A stretch of 48,136 bases of DNA from an uncultured Thomasclavelia sp. (GTDB lineage Bacteria; Bacillota_I; Bacilli_A; Erysipelotrichales; Coprobacillaceae), in the NCBI RefSeq assembly GCF_944324745.1, contig NZ_CALUXO010000035.1, positions 1-48,136 of the forward strand. Direction: 5' to 3'. Numbering within the stretch: position 1 is the stretch's first letter; each line of letters begins with the position of its first letter. The position numbers and the translations under genes are program-made. Under the pieces are notes generated by a model. It did no database searches, was not told the DNA's origin, and saw only the letters and a program-made list of their open reading frames with translations. Below, in pieces: positions 24,890 through 33,406 of the stretch.

Positions 24890-26356
24890 ATGGAAAGAGA
24901 TATAAAAGAGGGCATAAAAAAGGTGGTGGATGAGTACATCACTAATAGAAAAGCTATGTTCATTCCAATTGCAGCCGTAGCTAGTTTCATGTTAGTTGGT
25001 TATGCCGCTGCAGATAAAGAAAAACCAGAAATTATATCTAATCAGATTGATTTAGTTTATGGTGAAGAATTTGATGTTAATAGTATTGATATTAGCGACA
25101 ATAAAGATAGTCGTGACGATATTTTAGTTTCAGTTGATACTGCCTCATTAGACGTAGACCAATTAGGAAGCTATGATGTGAAAGTAAGTGCAACTGATGC
25201 TGCTTCAAATGAAGCAACTAAAACAGTAACTGTTAATGTTGTTGACATTGAGGCTCCAAAAATTGAAGCTCTAGGTTCTAGCCAAGGGTATGTTATTGAA
25301 GTACCAATTAATGGAAGTACTGATTTTGCAAGTTATGTAAAAGCTACTGATAATGTTGATGGTGAGGTTACACCATTCATTAAAGCTAGCGAACCATTAA
25401 ATACAGCTGTTAAGGGACAACAAGATATTACTTTAACAGTTGATGATGCTTCTGGAAATGAAACAGAAGAAACATTTACATTTGTTGTAAGTGACTTAGA
25501 AGCACCAGTTATCAATTTAACACAAGGTGATACTGTTACAGTTGATTATGGAAGTGCTTTTGATTTAAATGCGTATGTTAATGTTACTGACAACGTTGAT
25601 GGTGTAATGACACCTAACGTTGAAGGTGGGGTTGATACATTAAAATTAGATGAAACACAACCATTAAAATTAAGTGTTACTGATAGTTCTGGAAATGTTT
25701 CTGAAGCTACATTAAATGTAGTTGTAAAAGATCTTTCTGCTCCAGTTATTTCATTAAGTCAAAGTGAAATTACAGTTAACGCTGGTGATTCTGTTGATTT
25801 CAGTTCTTATATTAGTTCTGCAATCGACAATAAAGATGGTGATGTTCGTGGAAATGTACAGATTGCGGCTCCAAGTACATCTAGTTCTGGGACTAAGACA
25901 GCTACATATTCAGTTACCGATGCTGCTGGAAACACTGGTACTGCAAGTTTAACTGTTAAAGTTAACAAGAAGGTTTCTTCTTCAGGCAATAAATACAGTG
26001 GATCTGCTCCAAGCAACAATTATGGTAATAGTGTCTTGTCTGCTGCTTATTCTCGTTTAGGATGCCCATATAAATGGGGTGCTGAAGGGCCTAATGCCTT
26101 TGACTGTTCTGGTTTTGTTAAATGGTGTTATGCTCAAGTAGGAGTATCTTTACCACATTCATCTTCAGCTTTAAAGAGTGCTGGAACTCAAATTAGTATT
26201 TCTAATGCACAACCTGGGGATATCTTATGGAAATCTGGACACGTTGGAATTTATATTGGAAATGGACAATACATCCACGCACCTCAAACTGGTGATGTAG
26301 TTAAAATTTCATCGGTATCAAGTTCTGGATTTGTATGTGCTATTAGAGTAAAATAG
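24890..26356 (+). CDS. Secreted NlpC/P60 peptidoglycan hydrolase with four Ig-like repeats
   Basis: A 488-residue exported protein. A hydrophobic segment at about 24-41 (MFIPIAAVASFMLVGYAAA) after a long charged N-region acts as signal or anchor. Four related repeats of about 80 residues follow (roughly 43-360), each with D-N-x-D-G or similar and a D-x-x-G-N near the end, as in bacterial Ig-like wall proteins. A Ser/Gly linker leads to a C-terminal NlpC/P60 domain (about 378-488) with catalytic Cys in NAFDCSGFVKW, His in GHVGIYIGNG and a third residue in YIHAPQ. It should cleave peptide stems of the wall. AAAGGAGGTAACGA precedes the ATG; a TATAAT lies at 24850-24855. The remaining 236-base upstream gap shows no recognised riboswitch. 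Confidence 0.92.
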   Translation: MERDIKEGIKKVVDEYITNRKAMFIPIAAVASFMLVGYAAADKEKPEIISNQIDLVYGEEFDVNSIDISDNKDSRDDILVSVDTASLDVDQLGSYDVKVSATDAASNEATKTVTVNVVDIEAPKIEALGSSQGYVIEVPINGSTDFASYVKATDNVDGEVTPFIKASEPLNTAVKGQQDITLTVDDASGNETEETFTFVVSDLEAPVINLTQGDTVTVDYGSAFDLNAYVNVTDNVDGVMTPNVEGGVDTLKLDETQPLKLSVTDSSGNVSEATLNVVVKDLSAPVISLSQSEITVNAGDSVDFSSYISSAIDNKDGDVRGNVQIAAPSTSSSGTKTATYSVTDAAGNTGTASLTVKVNKKVSSSGNKYSGSAPSNNYGNSVLSAAYSRLGCPYKWGAEGPNAFDCSGFVKWCYAQVGVSLPHSSSALKSAGTQISISNAQPGDILWKSGHVGIYIGNGQYIHAPQTGDVVKISSVSSSGFVCAIRVK

Positions 26357-26362
26357 TAAAAT

Positions 26363-26396
26363 TAAGACTTACTGATATATCAGTGAGTCTTTTTTT
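26363..26396 (+). terminator. Terminator of the NlpC/P60 gene
   Basis: Fourteen-base arms (26363-26376, 26377-26390; AAGACTTACTGATA and TATCAGTGAGTCTT, one G-U pair) followed by six further Ts. Confidence 0.88.
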
Positions 26397-26536
26397 TGTT
26401 TTAAATTAATGGTCAGACTTTGATATCAAATCGAAAAAAGAAGTTTTATTGGTAAATGTTGATGTTCCATAATCTTTTGTGTTTTTTTAATAATCAGTAT
26501 ATAATTAAATAGTAAAGGCAGCTGTTTTAAGATTAG

Positions 26537-26545
26537 TGTTATAAT
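26537..26545 (+). promoter_or_regulatory. Extended -10 promoter of the nnr gene
   Basis: TGTTATAAT at 26537-26545, without a good -35; start near 26552. Confidence 0.5.
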
Positions 26546-26602
26546 ATAATTATTGATAATAATCAGTTGATTTAAAAGAATAGAAAAAGGTTAGGTGAAT
26601 TT

Positions 26603-28090
26603 ATGTTTGTAGCAACAAGTAAACAGATGAAAGCATATGATCAGGCTTTATTAAACGAAGGATATCAGATTGAAGAACTGGTAGACAAAGCCAGTGATAA
26701 AATACTGCCACATTGTTTAAATTATAATCGAATCGTAGTTGTTTGTGGTCCGGGTAATAATGGGGCAGATGGAATATCATTAGCAATTAAATTACATATT
26801 CGCTCTCGTGCAGTTAAAGTTTATTGCTTTGGAAATCCTGAAAAGTTTTCAAAAGCTAATAATTTTTATTTGCAGCAAGCTCAAGAAATGGAGGTTCCGA
26901 TTACTATCATGGCTTTAGAAGATCTTAAAGCTTTTGAAAGTGATATCCGCTGGGCTGATTTAATTGTTGATGCGATGTTTGGTTTTGGCTTAAATAGTCC
27001 TGTTAGAGGAATGGCCAAGACACTGGTTGATTTGATAAATGAACAAAATAATGCTGAAGTAATAGCGATTGATATTCCTACAGGTTTAAGCCCTGATAAA
27101 GGAGTTCCATTAGGGAGTGTAATCAAAGCCCACAAAACAGTTACGCTAACGTCGATTAAACAAGGGTTTTTAAATGATGAATGTCATCAATATACAGGTG
27201 AAATAGCAGTTGAATTATTACAGGCTAAAGATTTACGACAAGAATTAAAATTGGCTAAATTAGTTAGTCCATTATGGGTTAAAAATCACTTGAAGCAACG
27301 TGATTACTATGGCTATAAGGGGACTTATGGAAAAATATTGCATTTAACTGGATGCAATCACTATCGAGGAGCGGCTTTGCTAGCCAGCAAGGCGGCTGTT
27401 TATACTGGTAGTGGGATAGTTTGTGTTTGTTCAACTGATAAAGTGATCGATGCTTTGACAGTGATGACACCAGAGTGTACTTCAATGATCAGACCAGAAA
27501 GATTAACAATAGAAATATTTGATAATTATAATGCTATTTTGATTGGTTCTGGCTTGGGACTAAATAGTCAGAGTGAACAGTATTTAATCGACGTTTTAAC
27601 TAATGCTAAATGTCCAATCGTCATTGATGGCGATGGTTTAACTTTATTGGCAAAACATTTAGATTTATTAAAGAGTGTGACAGTACCGGTCATTTTAACA
27701 CCACATGTTGGTGAATTTAAACGGTTATGTCCAGTTAGCGATGAATTAGATATGGTAGAAAAAGCAACACAGTTTGCTTTAGAGTATCAGGTTATTATGG
27801 TTTTAAAAGGACCAAATACTCTAATTAGTGACGGAATTCATGTTTATCGAAATATTACTGGAAATAAAGCAATGGCTACGGCTGGTATGGGTGATGTTTT
27901 AGCAGGAATTATTTCTAGTTTTCTAGGACAAGGATATCAAGCTATTGATAGTGCGATATTAGGTGTTTATCTTCACGGGACTTGTGGAGATGAACTTGAA
28001 GACCATAATTATACTGTAATTCCTAGTGAGTTAATTAAATTAATTCCAGAGGCGATGCAAGTGATTTTAAATGAAAACAGCTCAAAATAA
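26603..28090 (+). CDS. nnr: Bifunctional NAD(P)H-hydrate epimerase / ADP-dependent dehydratase
   Basis: A 495-residue fusion that repairs hydrated NAD(P)H. N-terminal YjeF_N epimerase domain (about 1-210): SKQMKAYD at the start, VVVCGPGNNGADG (the usual GxGNNGGDG with one Gly to Ala), IVDAMFGFGLNSPVRG and IDIPTGLSPDKG. C-terminal ribokinase-like dehydratase domain (about 225-495): GTYGKILHLTGCNHYRGAALLA, VIDGDGLTLL, TPHVGEFKRL, and ATAGMGDVLAG as nucleotide-binding and catalytic region. Converts the R epimer to S, then dehydrates using ADP. AGGTGAATTT precedes the ATG; monocistronic. Confidence 0.95.
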   Translation: MFVATSKQMKAYDQALLNEGYQIEELVDKASDKILPHCLNYNRIVVVCGPGNNGADGISLAIKLHIRSRAVKVYCFGNPEKFSKANNFYLQQAQEMEVPITIMALEDLKAFESDIRWADLIVDAMFGFGLNSPVRGMAKTLVDLINEQNNAEVIAIDIPTGLSPDKGVPLGSVIKAHKTVTLTSIKQGFLNDECHQYTGEIAVELLQAKDLRQELKLAKLVSPLWVKNHLKQRDYYGYKGTYGKILHLTGCNHYRGAALLASKAAVYTGSGIVCVCSTDKVIDALTVMTPECTSMIRPERLTIEIFDNYNAILIGSGLGLNSQSEQYLIDVLTNAKCPIVIDGDGLTLLAKHLDLLKSVTVPVILTPHVGEFKRLCPVSDELDMVEKATQFALEYQVIMVLKGPNTLISDGIHVYRNITGNKAMATAGMGDVLAGIISSFLGQGYQAIDSAILGVYLHGTCGDELEDHNYTVIPSELIKLIPEAMQVILNENSSK

Positions 28091-28107
28091 TTAACTGAGC
28101 TGTTTTC
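28073..28107. terminator. Shared terminator of nnr and aarF genes
   Basis: GAAAACAGCTCA (28073-28084) and TGAGCTGTTTTC (28096-28107), perfect 12-bp arms with an 11-base loop. The arms end in A and T runs usable in both directions. The left arm encodes the end of nnr. Confidence 0.8.
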
Positions 28108-28113
28108 ATTATA

Positions 28114-29709
28114 TTATTTATTTTTCTTTCTTTCCTTTAAAACAGTCAATAACAACCAAATTCCTAATCCGACTGCGGTCATAAAACCAATAAAACCTAA
28201 AGCAGGAATACCAAAAACTTTAGGTGTCATCTGTGTTGTACAAAGCAAACTACTGGCCATCAATAATCCGGCACTGACAATTCCAACAATCAATTTATTA
28301 ACCATATGATTTATTGCTTTCATTGGTACGCTAGATTCCATAATATCTAAGTTTACCTTTAATCTTCCCTTCATGATCATTTTAAAGACTTCGGAAAGTT
28401 GTATTGGAAGATTGAGGATGTTTTGACTAGCATCATATAGCTTTTTTGCAGAATTTGTTAATTCTTTTTTTATATCAAATTCTTTTGACAGATGACTAGC
28501 AACATGGTTGGCGGCAATTTCAATGATACTAATATGAGGATCTATTAACATTACCGTACTTTCAATCGTTACTAATCCCCGTGCCAACATGCTTACTCCT
28601 TTAGGCATGGAGATTCGATGTTTATGAGCAATCATAAAAATTTCTTGGACTACATCACCCAGGTTAATATCAGTTAAATCCATTGTCACATAGCGTTTCA
28701 TAAAGGTTTCAATATCATCATAAAATAAAGCATAGTCAATTCGATTATCATGTTGGCCTAGAGTTAAAATTACATCAACCAGTTTTTGAGTATCATTTTG
28801 TCCAATGGCTAAAACGGCATCTTTCAACAAATCTTTATCAAAACGATTTAAAATTCCCATCATTCCAAAATCAATCCAGACAATTTTTCCATCTCTGATT
28901 CTTAAATTACCCGGATGGGGATCGGCATGAAAAAACCCATCATCAACAATTTGTTTAATATAGTTTTCGGCTAACTTTGCAGCAATTTCTTTTAAATCAT
29001 AGCCGGATGCTTTTAGTGTGATACGATCATCAATTTCATAACCTTCAATATACTCCATTACCAGCACTTTGCTGGTACTATATTCATCAATAATCTTAGG
29101 AGCTGCGATGAAATTAATATCTTGGTGAAAATGAGCGAATCTTTTAGCAAAATTAGCTTCGTTTAGAAAATCCATTTCTTCTTTAGCAGTATGCCAAAAT
29201 TCATCTAAAACGATATTTAAATCAACAACACTTCCTAAAACATCATTTAACTTTAAAATTTTTACGGCCCGACGGATCAAAGAAATATCTCTTTCCATCA
29301 TATCATAAATACCCGGACGTTGAACTTTTACAACAATTTGACGTCCATCTTTTAATGTTGCTTTATGAACTTGAGCAATAGAAGCACTTCCTAAGGGAGT
29401 AACATCAAAATTAATAAATACTTGGTTTAAATCTTCTTGATATTCATTTTCGATAACTTTTTTTACTACATCTAAGTTCATAGCCGCAACATTATCTCTT
29501 AACTTCACTAATTCTCGACAATAACGCTGAGAAAACATATCTTGTCGTGAAGCCATTATTTGACCGATCTTAACAAATGTTGGTCCTAGATCCTCTAAAA
29601 TCATTCTAAACTTTACTGGATCAATTCCTTTTGTTATATGATGTTTTCTCAGGATTGCCAGAATTTGTGCCAGACGCCGTTTGGTAGATAAACTATTATT
29701 TTGATTCAT
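28114..29709 (-). CDS. ABC1/AarF/UbiB family atypical kinase
   Basis: A 531-residue protein. The kinase-like core shows the family hallmarks: KxGQ segment FVKIGQIMASRQD (about 51-63), Ala-rich loop PLGSASIAQVHKA, VVKVQRPG with the ATP lysine, FHADPHPGN (catalytic loop) and IDFGMMG (metal site). Two hydrophobic helices near the C-terminus (about 478-525) anchor it in the membrane. Relatives (UbiB, Coq8) support isoprenoid-quinone metabolism or lipid handling through ATPase activity; here no ubiquinone genes exist nearby, so the role is open. Its start overlaps the upstream phasin-like gene by 14 bases, so the two are translationally coupled. Confidence 0.93.
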   Translation of the reverse strand: MNQNNSLSTKRRLAQILAILRKHHITKGIDPVKFRMILEDLGPTFVKIGQIMASRQDMFSQRYCRELVKLRDNVAAMNLDVVKKVIENEYQEDLNQVFINFDVTPLGSASIAQVHKATLKDGRQIVVKVQRPGIYDMMERDISLIRRAVKILKLNDVLGSVVDLNIVLDEFWHTAKEEMDFLNEANFAKRFAHFHQDINFIAAPKIIDEYSTSKVLVMEYIEGYEIDDRITLKASGYDLKEIAAKLAENYIKQIVDDGFFHADPHPGNLRIRDGKIVWIDFGMMGILNRFDKDLLKDAVLAIGQNDTQKLVDVILTLGQHDNRIDYALFYDDIETFMKRYVTMDLTDINLGDVVQEIFMIAHKHRISMPKGVSMLARGLVTIESTVMLIDPHISIIEIAANHVASHLSKEFDIKKELTNSAKKLYDASQNILNLPIQLSEVFKMIMKGRLKVNLDIMESSVPMKAINHMVNKLIVGIVSAGLLMASSLLCTTQMTPKVFGIPALGFIGFMTAVGLGIWLLLTVLKERKKNK

Positions 29710-29992
29710 TCTTTAATTTTTGTAATTCCTCAATCTTTTGTTTTAATTTTTCTAAGTCATCTACGTCCATTTTTTGCAAATCTTGTTCAACTGTTTCAAC
29801 ACTTACAGGTTTTCTAAGTTTTTCGGCAACATTATGTTTAAGTTCTTCGTTTAAAACCTTTCCCTGTTCAACTGTTAACTCACCTTTTTTAACTAAATCT
29901 TCAACTACTTCTTTGGACTTTTCAGCTGTTATGGCAACAGCACCAATTCCTGCTAATAATAACTTTCTTAGATCTTCACTAAAATTATTCAT
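29696..29992 (-). CDS. Phasin-like small helical protein paired with AarF
   Basis: A 98-residue protein, almost all helix. A mildly hydrophobic N-terminal stretch (LRKLLLAGIGAVAITAEK) is followed by a charged amphipathic region (SKEVVEDLVKKGELTVEQGK) and a C-terminal coiled coil (DDLEKLKQKIEELQKLK). The pattern matches phasin/PhaF-type granule-associated proteins, whose amphipathic helix coats a lipid or polymer surface. AGGAGGAGACATT is a strong ribosome binding site. It overlaps aarF by 14 bases. A role in targeting or scaffolding the AarF protein is inference from gene order. Confidence 0.75.
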   Translation of the reverse strand: MNNFSEDLRKLLLAGIGAVAITAEKSKEVVEDLVKKGELTVEQGKVLNEELKHNVAEKLRKPVSVETVEQDLQKMDVDDLEKLKQKIEELQKLKNESK

Positions 29993-30451
29993 AATGTCTC
30001 CTCCTTTTTGTAATTTAATCTCATAGAAACTTGTATCTGGTAATCAATTGTCGTCACTGTTGATTTCTCTACCGTTTTAGCTATGGTTTTATAGCTTATA
30101 AAATTGGTTTTTTTAATTATTTTTGTGATTTCAATATTAATAACATGAGCTTTTTGCCTTGATAATATTAAGAATATTTTCACCATGAAATCAATAACAA
30201 ATTTTCTAAAAATAACAGTACTGACAACATCTAAAAAGAAAAATTTATCTATTAAATTATGACTATAACATTAATTTATAAAGATTATTTAGATCATTAA
30301 GCAATAGCATCTTTATTACCCAGTTTCTATGATTATTTATATTCTTATTTTACAACGAATTTATATAAATGTGTAGTTTTAGAAACAAGATAAAATAAAC
30401 ATAAGCTCGTGTCTTATCGCTATTTTTAAAGTAAATGTTTAAAAATATCTG
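29993..30451. other. Intergenic stretch without a supported gene
   Basis: About 460 AT-rich bases upstream of the phasin-aarF operon (read leftward) and beyond the pgeF terminator. It must hold the phasin-aarF promoter; an extended -10-like TGTTATAGT lies on the minus strand near 30265-30273. A 65-codon minus-strand frame (29989-30186) ends in an ATGA overlap with the phasin gene but lacks a ribosome binding site and resembles nothing known. No RNA or repeat was recognised. Confidence 0.5.
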
Positions 30452-30481
30452 ATAAAAAACAACCCAAATATCTGGGCTGTT
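30452..30481 (-). terminator. Terminator of pgeF
   Basis: On the minus strand AACAGCCC, 8-base loop, GGGTTGTT with one G-U pair, then Ts (arms at 30474-30481 and 30458-30465). Confidence 0.82.
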
Positions 30482-30488
30482 TAGTAGA

Positions 30489-31247
30489 TTATTTAGTCAT
30501 AGTCGCTTTTCGTTTAATGATAGTAATATTCCGACCATTATCTTTATTTTTACGATAACTAAAAAACAAATCATCATTTTCAACCGTACAATATGGAGAA
30601 ACGGTGATATTTTTTTCAAGAACGCCTAAATTTAATAGCATCTGTTTATTTAAGCCTTTGTTATCTAATTGATAATGTAATTCGTCAGTTTGATAATAAA
30701 ATGGGCTAGTGTCAAAATCCATCTGTTTAACTAAATCGATGACATTATCCATAACTTCTAAGCAATCTTGACAAATGCAAGGACCAATATAAGCTTTGAT
30801 TTGTTTAGGGTCACAGTGTTCATGATTGATTAAATGACTAGTTACTTTAGAAACAATTTGCTTAGTTGTTCCTAGCCAGCCTGAATGAATAGCAGCAATT
30901 ATCTCAGTATCTTGACAATATAATAATACTGGCGTGCAGTCAGCATGAAATGATAATAAAAATAAATCACTATCTTTAGTATATAAGGCATCAGTTTCTT
31001 GGAAAGCTGATTCGTGATCGTAGATGCCTTTACCCCCATCTTTTAAACTTACTTCTTTAAAATTAGCTGAATGGACTTGCCGTGGAGCAACCATATGATC
31101 AAAATCGGTTTTTAATAGTTTGGCTAATTGTTGGCGATTGTTTAAAATTAATTGTTTATCAGGGTTATTAAACGACATATCACCAAGTTCTTTGGTAACA
31201 GTATAGGCTTCAATATTTGAAGCAATATTCCATGGTATTAATTTCAT
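30489..31247 (-). CDS. pgeF: Peptidoglycan editing factor PgeF (YlmD/YfiH, DUF152)
   Basis: A 252-residue multicopper-oxidase-like (laccase-domain) protein. Zinc and active-site motifs are in place: RQVHSANF, HADCTPVLLYC, AAIHSGWLGT, GPCICQDCLEV. In Escherichia coli YfiH removes L-Ser wrongly placed in peptidoglycan precursors; YlmD homologues also show purine-nucleoside activity. Start ATG 31247 follows AGAAAGGAAAAAAT on the minus strand; the in-frame extension to 31283 has no binding site. Monocistronic, divergent from the CotD-like gene. Confidence 0.93.
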   Translation of the reverse strand: MKLIPWNIASNIEAYTVTKELGDMSFNNPDKQLILNNRQQLAKLLKTDFDHMVAPRQVHSANFKEVSLKDGGKGIYDHESAFQETDALYTKDSDLFLLSFHADCTPVLLYCQDTEIIAAIHSGWLGTTKQIVSKVTSHLINHEHCDPKQIKAYIGPCICQDCLEVMDNVIDLVKQMDFDTSPFYYQTDELHYQLDNKGLNKQMLLNLGVLEKNITVSPYCTVENDDLFFSYRKNKDNGRNITIIKRKATMTK

Positions 31248-31320
31248 ATTTTTTCCTTTCTGTGTAATTTGTCTAAGTTTCAATTAAATCAAAACATATA
31301 GTATATTAAAGGAGGTGGAA

Positions 31321-31623
31321 ATGATGTTTTGCAATAATTCATGTTGCTGTGGTTGTCAAAATAATTGCCGGGCAACACCAATCGTAGCTCCTAGAAAAGT
31401 ATGTACTAAATGTACTAATCAATATGTTGAACAACCAATTATTTGCCCAATCGAATGCCGACATGTTTGTAACGTAGTTTATTATCCACGGTATTATCCT
31501 CGTTATGAACAAACTTATTTCACACAAAGTAATGGTAATCCATTTACTAATGCAGGATTTAATGGAAACAACAGTGGTTATAATACTAACGTAACCAACG
31601 GAAGCTGTGGCTGTGGTAATTAG
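31321..31623 (+). CDS. CotD-like cysteine-rich spore coat protein
   Basis: About 100 residues. Cysteine clusters lie at both ends (CNNSCCCGCQNNC near the start and SCGCGN at the end). The core ATPIVAPRKVC..EQPIICPIECRHVCNVVYYPRYYPRYEQTYF is the I-V-x-P ... V-x-x-x-P-x-x-x-x-x-V-N/H-x-x-Y-x-P-R/H pattern of CotD inner-coat proteins; an Asn/Gly-rich tail follows. Cys and Tyr richness suits cross-linking in the coat. AAAGGAGGTGG at 31308-31318 precedes two ATGs (31321, 31324); I chose the first. If correct, the organism sporulates. Between its own promoter region and a terminator. Confidence 0.65.
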   Translation: MMFCNNSCCCGCQNNCRATPIVAPRKVCTKCTNQYVEQPIICPIECRHVCNVVYYPRYYPRYEQTYFTQSNGNPFTNAGFNGNNSGYNTNVTNGSCGCGN

Positions 31624-31628
31624 AAAAG

Positions 31629-31656
31629 ATAGATGCGTTAAGCATCTATTTTTTTT
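31629..31656 (+). terminator. Terminator of the CotD-like gene
   Basis: ATAGATGC (31629-31636), loop GTTAA, GCATCTAT (31642-31649), eight Ts. It overlaps the final codons of the minus-strand RqcH gene. Confidence 0.88.
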
Positions 31657-33289
31657 CTAATTCCTCGAAACAGGCCATGTCAGGATCGATATAAATTGTT
31701 TTATAACTATCTAATAAAACTTGTCCGGGTTTGCCACCATGAGGTTTTTTTAAAGTTTTGACTAATGTATAGTTTACCGGAACACTACTGCTGTTTTTAC
31801 CTTTTGATAAACAAGCGGCCATATTGCTGGCAAGACGAATCGTATATTCATCTAAATTATTACCTTTGACAATTACATGGCTTCCAGGCATATCTTTAAC
31901 ATGAAACCAGGTATCATAGCGATGGGCGTGTTTAAATGTTAAATAATCATTTTGAAGATTATTTTTACCAACCCAAATTTCAATTCCATCTTTAGTAAAG
32001 TAGGTTTCAAAAGCTGGATGTTTTTGTTTTCTAATAGTGTTATTTTTCTTTTTCTTTCTTAGATAACCTTGTTGTTCTAATTCATCTTTAATTTCTAAAG
32101 CATCATAATATGACGCATTATTCATTAAAGTAATTAGGCTGTCAAAGTAATTGATTTCTTTTTTGGTTAGATCAATTTGTTCATTTAAGACATTGATAGA
32201 ATTTTTGGCTTTTTGATATTTATTATAATATTTTTGGGCATTAGCTTTAGGGTCAAGTTTCTCGTCTAGATCAACCATGATCTTTGTTCCATCATAATAA
32301 TTGTCTAATTCTATATGGCGCATTCCTTTTTTTATTAAATGGAGATTAGAATATAATAAGTCGCCAATAATTCGATATTCATCACTATTTTTAGAATCAT
32401 CCAAGGTTGCTTCTAATTTTGCTAATTTATTAACATTTTTTTGATATTCGTTTTGAATAAATTTCATTAAATTCGAAGTCTGTTGCTTGATTCGTTCTTT
32501 TTGATCAATTAAATTAAAATGTAAATCTAGACCATCAAATAATGGATAACTTTCAGGTTTAACATTTAAGTGAGTTAAAGGAATCAAATGAAAATATTCA
32601 CGATCATCAACTTTAGATAAATAAAGAGTGTCACTAGTTTGCAGTTGATTCATGATAGCCTTAAAATCTTCACCATTATCATGACGATAAATAATTTCTT
32701 TTGATAAAATTGGCGATACTCCCTGATATACTTTCGTTAAATTATTGTTTTCAATAAACTCACTAACAAACGGATTTAGTTTATTAGGGTTCATTGGCGG
32801 TAATCGATAAATGGCCCCAGGTTGAATAAACCGTTCGCTATTAATATTAGGAGTAATGCGTTTTAAACAATCAATGATTTTGTTTTCATGATTACATAAA
32901 ATAATATTTGAATGTTTACCCATAATTTCGATATAACAATGATATTCAACATAATCACCAAATTCGTTGTAGCTAGCAAGGGTCATATGGCAAATTCGAT
33001 CTAATTCAACTTGCTCAATCTCTTTAATATAACCACCATCTAAATGTTTTCTAAATAGCATGGTCAAGGGATTAGGACTATCAGGAGTCGGATAGTTTAA
33101 ATTAGTTAACTGAATTCTTGCATACATGGGATGACAAGATAACAGTAACTTAAAGTTAGTTCGTTGACTACGAATGTTAATTAATAATTCATATTTAGAA
33201 ATCTGGTAGATTTTATTAATTCTACCACCTTTAATCGTATCATTTAAAGCATCAATAACTCGATGCATCATTATTCCATCATAAGACAT
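31646..33289 (-). CDS. rqcH: Ribosome quality control protein RqcH (NFACT family, YloA/FbpA)
   Basis: A 547-residue NFACT protein. NFACT-N starts MSYDGIMMHRVIDAL with GGRINKIYQ and LLLSCHPMYARIQLT; LRKHLDGGYI, VEIMGKHSNIIL-type and NINSERFIQPG motifs follow. A coiled-coil middle (about 270-400) precedes the C-terminal NFACT-R domain with WFHVKDMPGSHVI and GKNSSSVPVNYT. RqcH binds peptidyl-tRNA on split 50S subunits and adds alanine tails to stalled chains. Start ATG 33289 lies 4 bases after GGTGAT, and the protein begins as in Bacillus YloA; the 41-codon upstream extension covers promoter sequence and is rejected. Divergent from gmk. Confidence 0.94.
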   Translation of the reverse strand: MSYDGIMMHRVIDALNDTIKGGRINKIYQISKYELLINIRSQRTNFKLLLSCHPMYARIQLTNLNYPTPDSPNPLTMLFRKHLDGGYIKEIEQVELDRICHMTLASYNEFGDYVEYHCYIEIMGKHSNIILCNHENKIIDCLKRITPNINSERFIQPGAIYRLPPMNPNKLNPFVSEFIENNNLTKVYQGVSPILSKEIIYRHDNGEDFKAIMNQLQTSDTLYLSKVDDREYFHLIPLTHLNVKPESYPLFDGLDLHFNLIDQKERIKQQTSNLMKFIQNEYQKNVNKLAKLEATLDDSKNSDEYRIIGDLLYSNLHLIKKGMRHIELDNYYDGTKIMVDLDEKLDPKANAQKYYNKYQKAKNSINVLNEQIDLTKKEINYFDSLITLMNNASYYDALEIKDELEQQGYLRKKKKNNTIRKQKHPAFETYFTKDGIEIWVGKNNLQNDYLTFKHAHRYDTWFHVKDMPGSHVIVKGNNLDEYTIRLASNMAACLSKGKNSSSVPVNYTLVKTLKKPHGGKPGQVLLDSYKTIYIDPDMACFEELEKK

Positions 33290-33372
33290 TTTCATCACCG
33301 CATTTAGTATATCATAGTTGCCAAATAAATAACATGAAAATAATTGACATTGTTTCTTTGATTTTGTATGAT

Positions 33373-33381
33373 TGATATAAT
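33373..33381 (+). promoter_or_regulatory. Extended -10 promoter of gmk
   Basis: TGATATAAT at 33373-33381 with no -35 at standard spacing (TTGACA lies 26 bases away at 33344-33349). Confidence 0.5.
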
Positions 33382-33406
33382 AAAAAATGACTAAGGGGTG
33401 TAGAAC

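Noticed and set aside
26419-26430. TTTGATATCAAA palindrome between the NlpC/P60 and nnr genes
   Set aside because: Short, AT-rich, single copy and far from the promoter; likely chance.
29989-30186. 65-codon minus-strand frame ending in an ATGA overlap with the phasin-like gene
   Set aside because: No ribosome binding site before its ATG or GTG and no recognisable motif; its last codons simply read through the phasin binding site.
31295-31303. CATATAGTA, a possible sigma-E/K -10 for the CotD-like gene
   Set aside because: It would place the RNA start inside the ribosome binding site, and no matching -35 was found.
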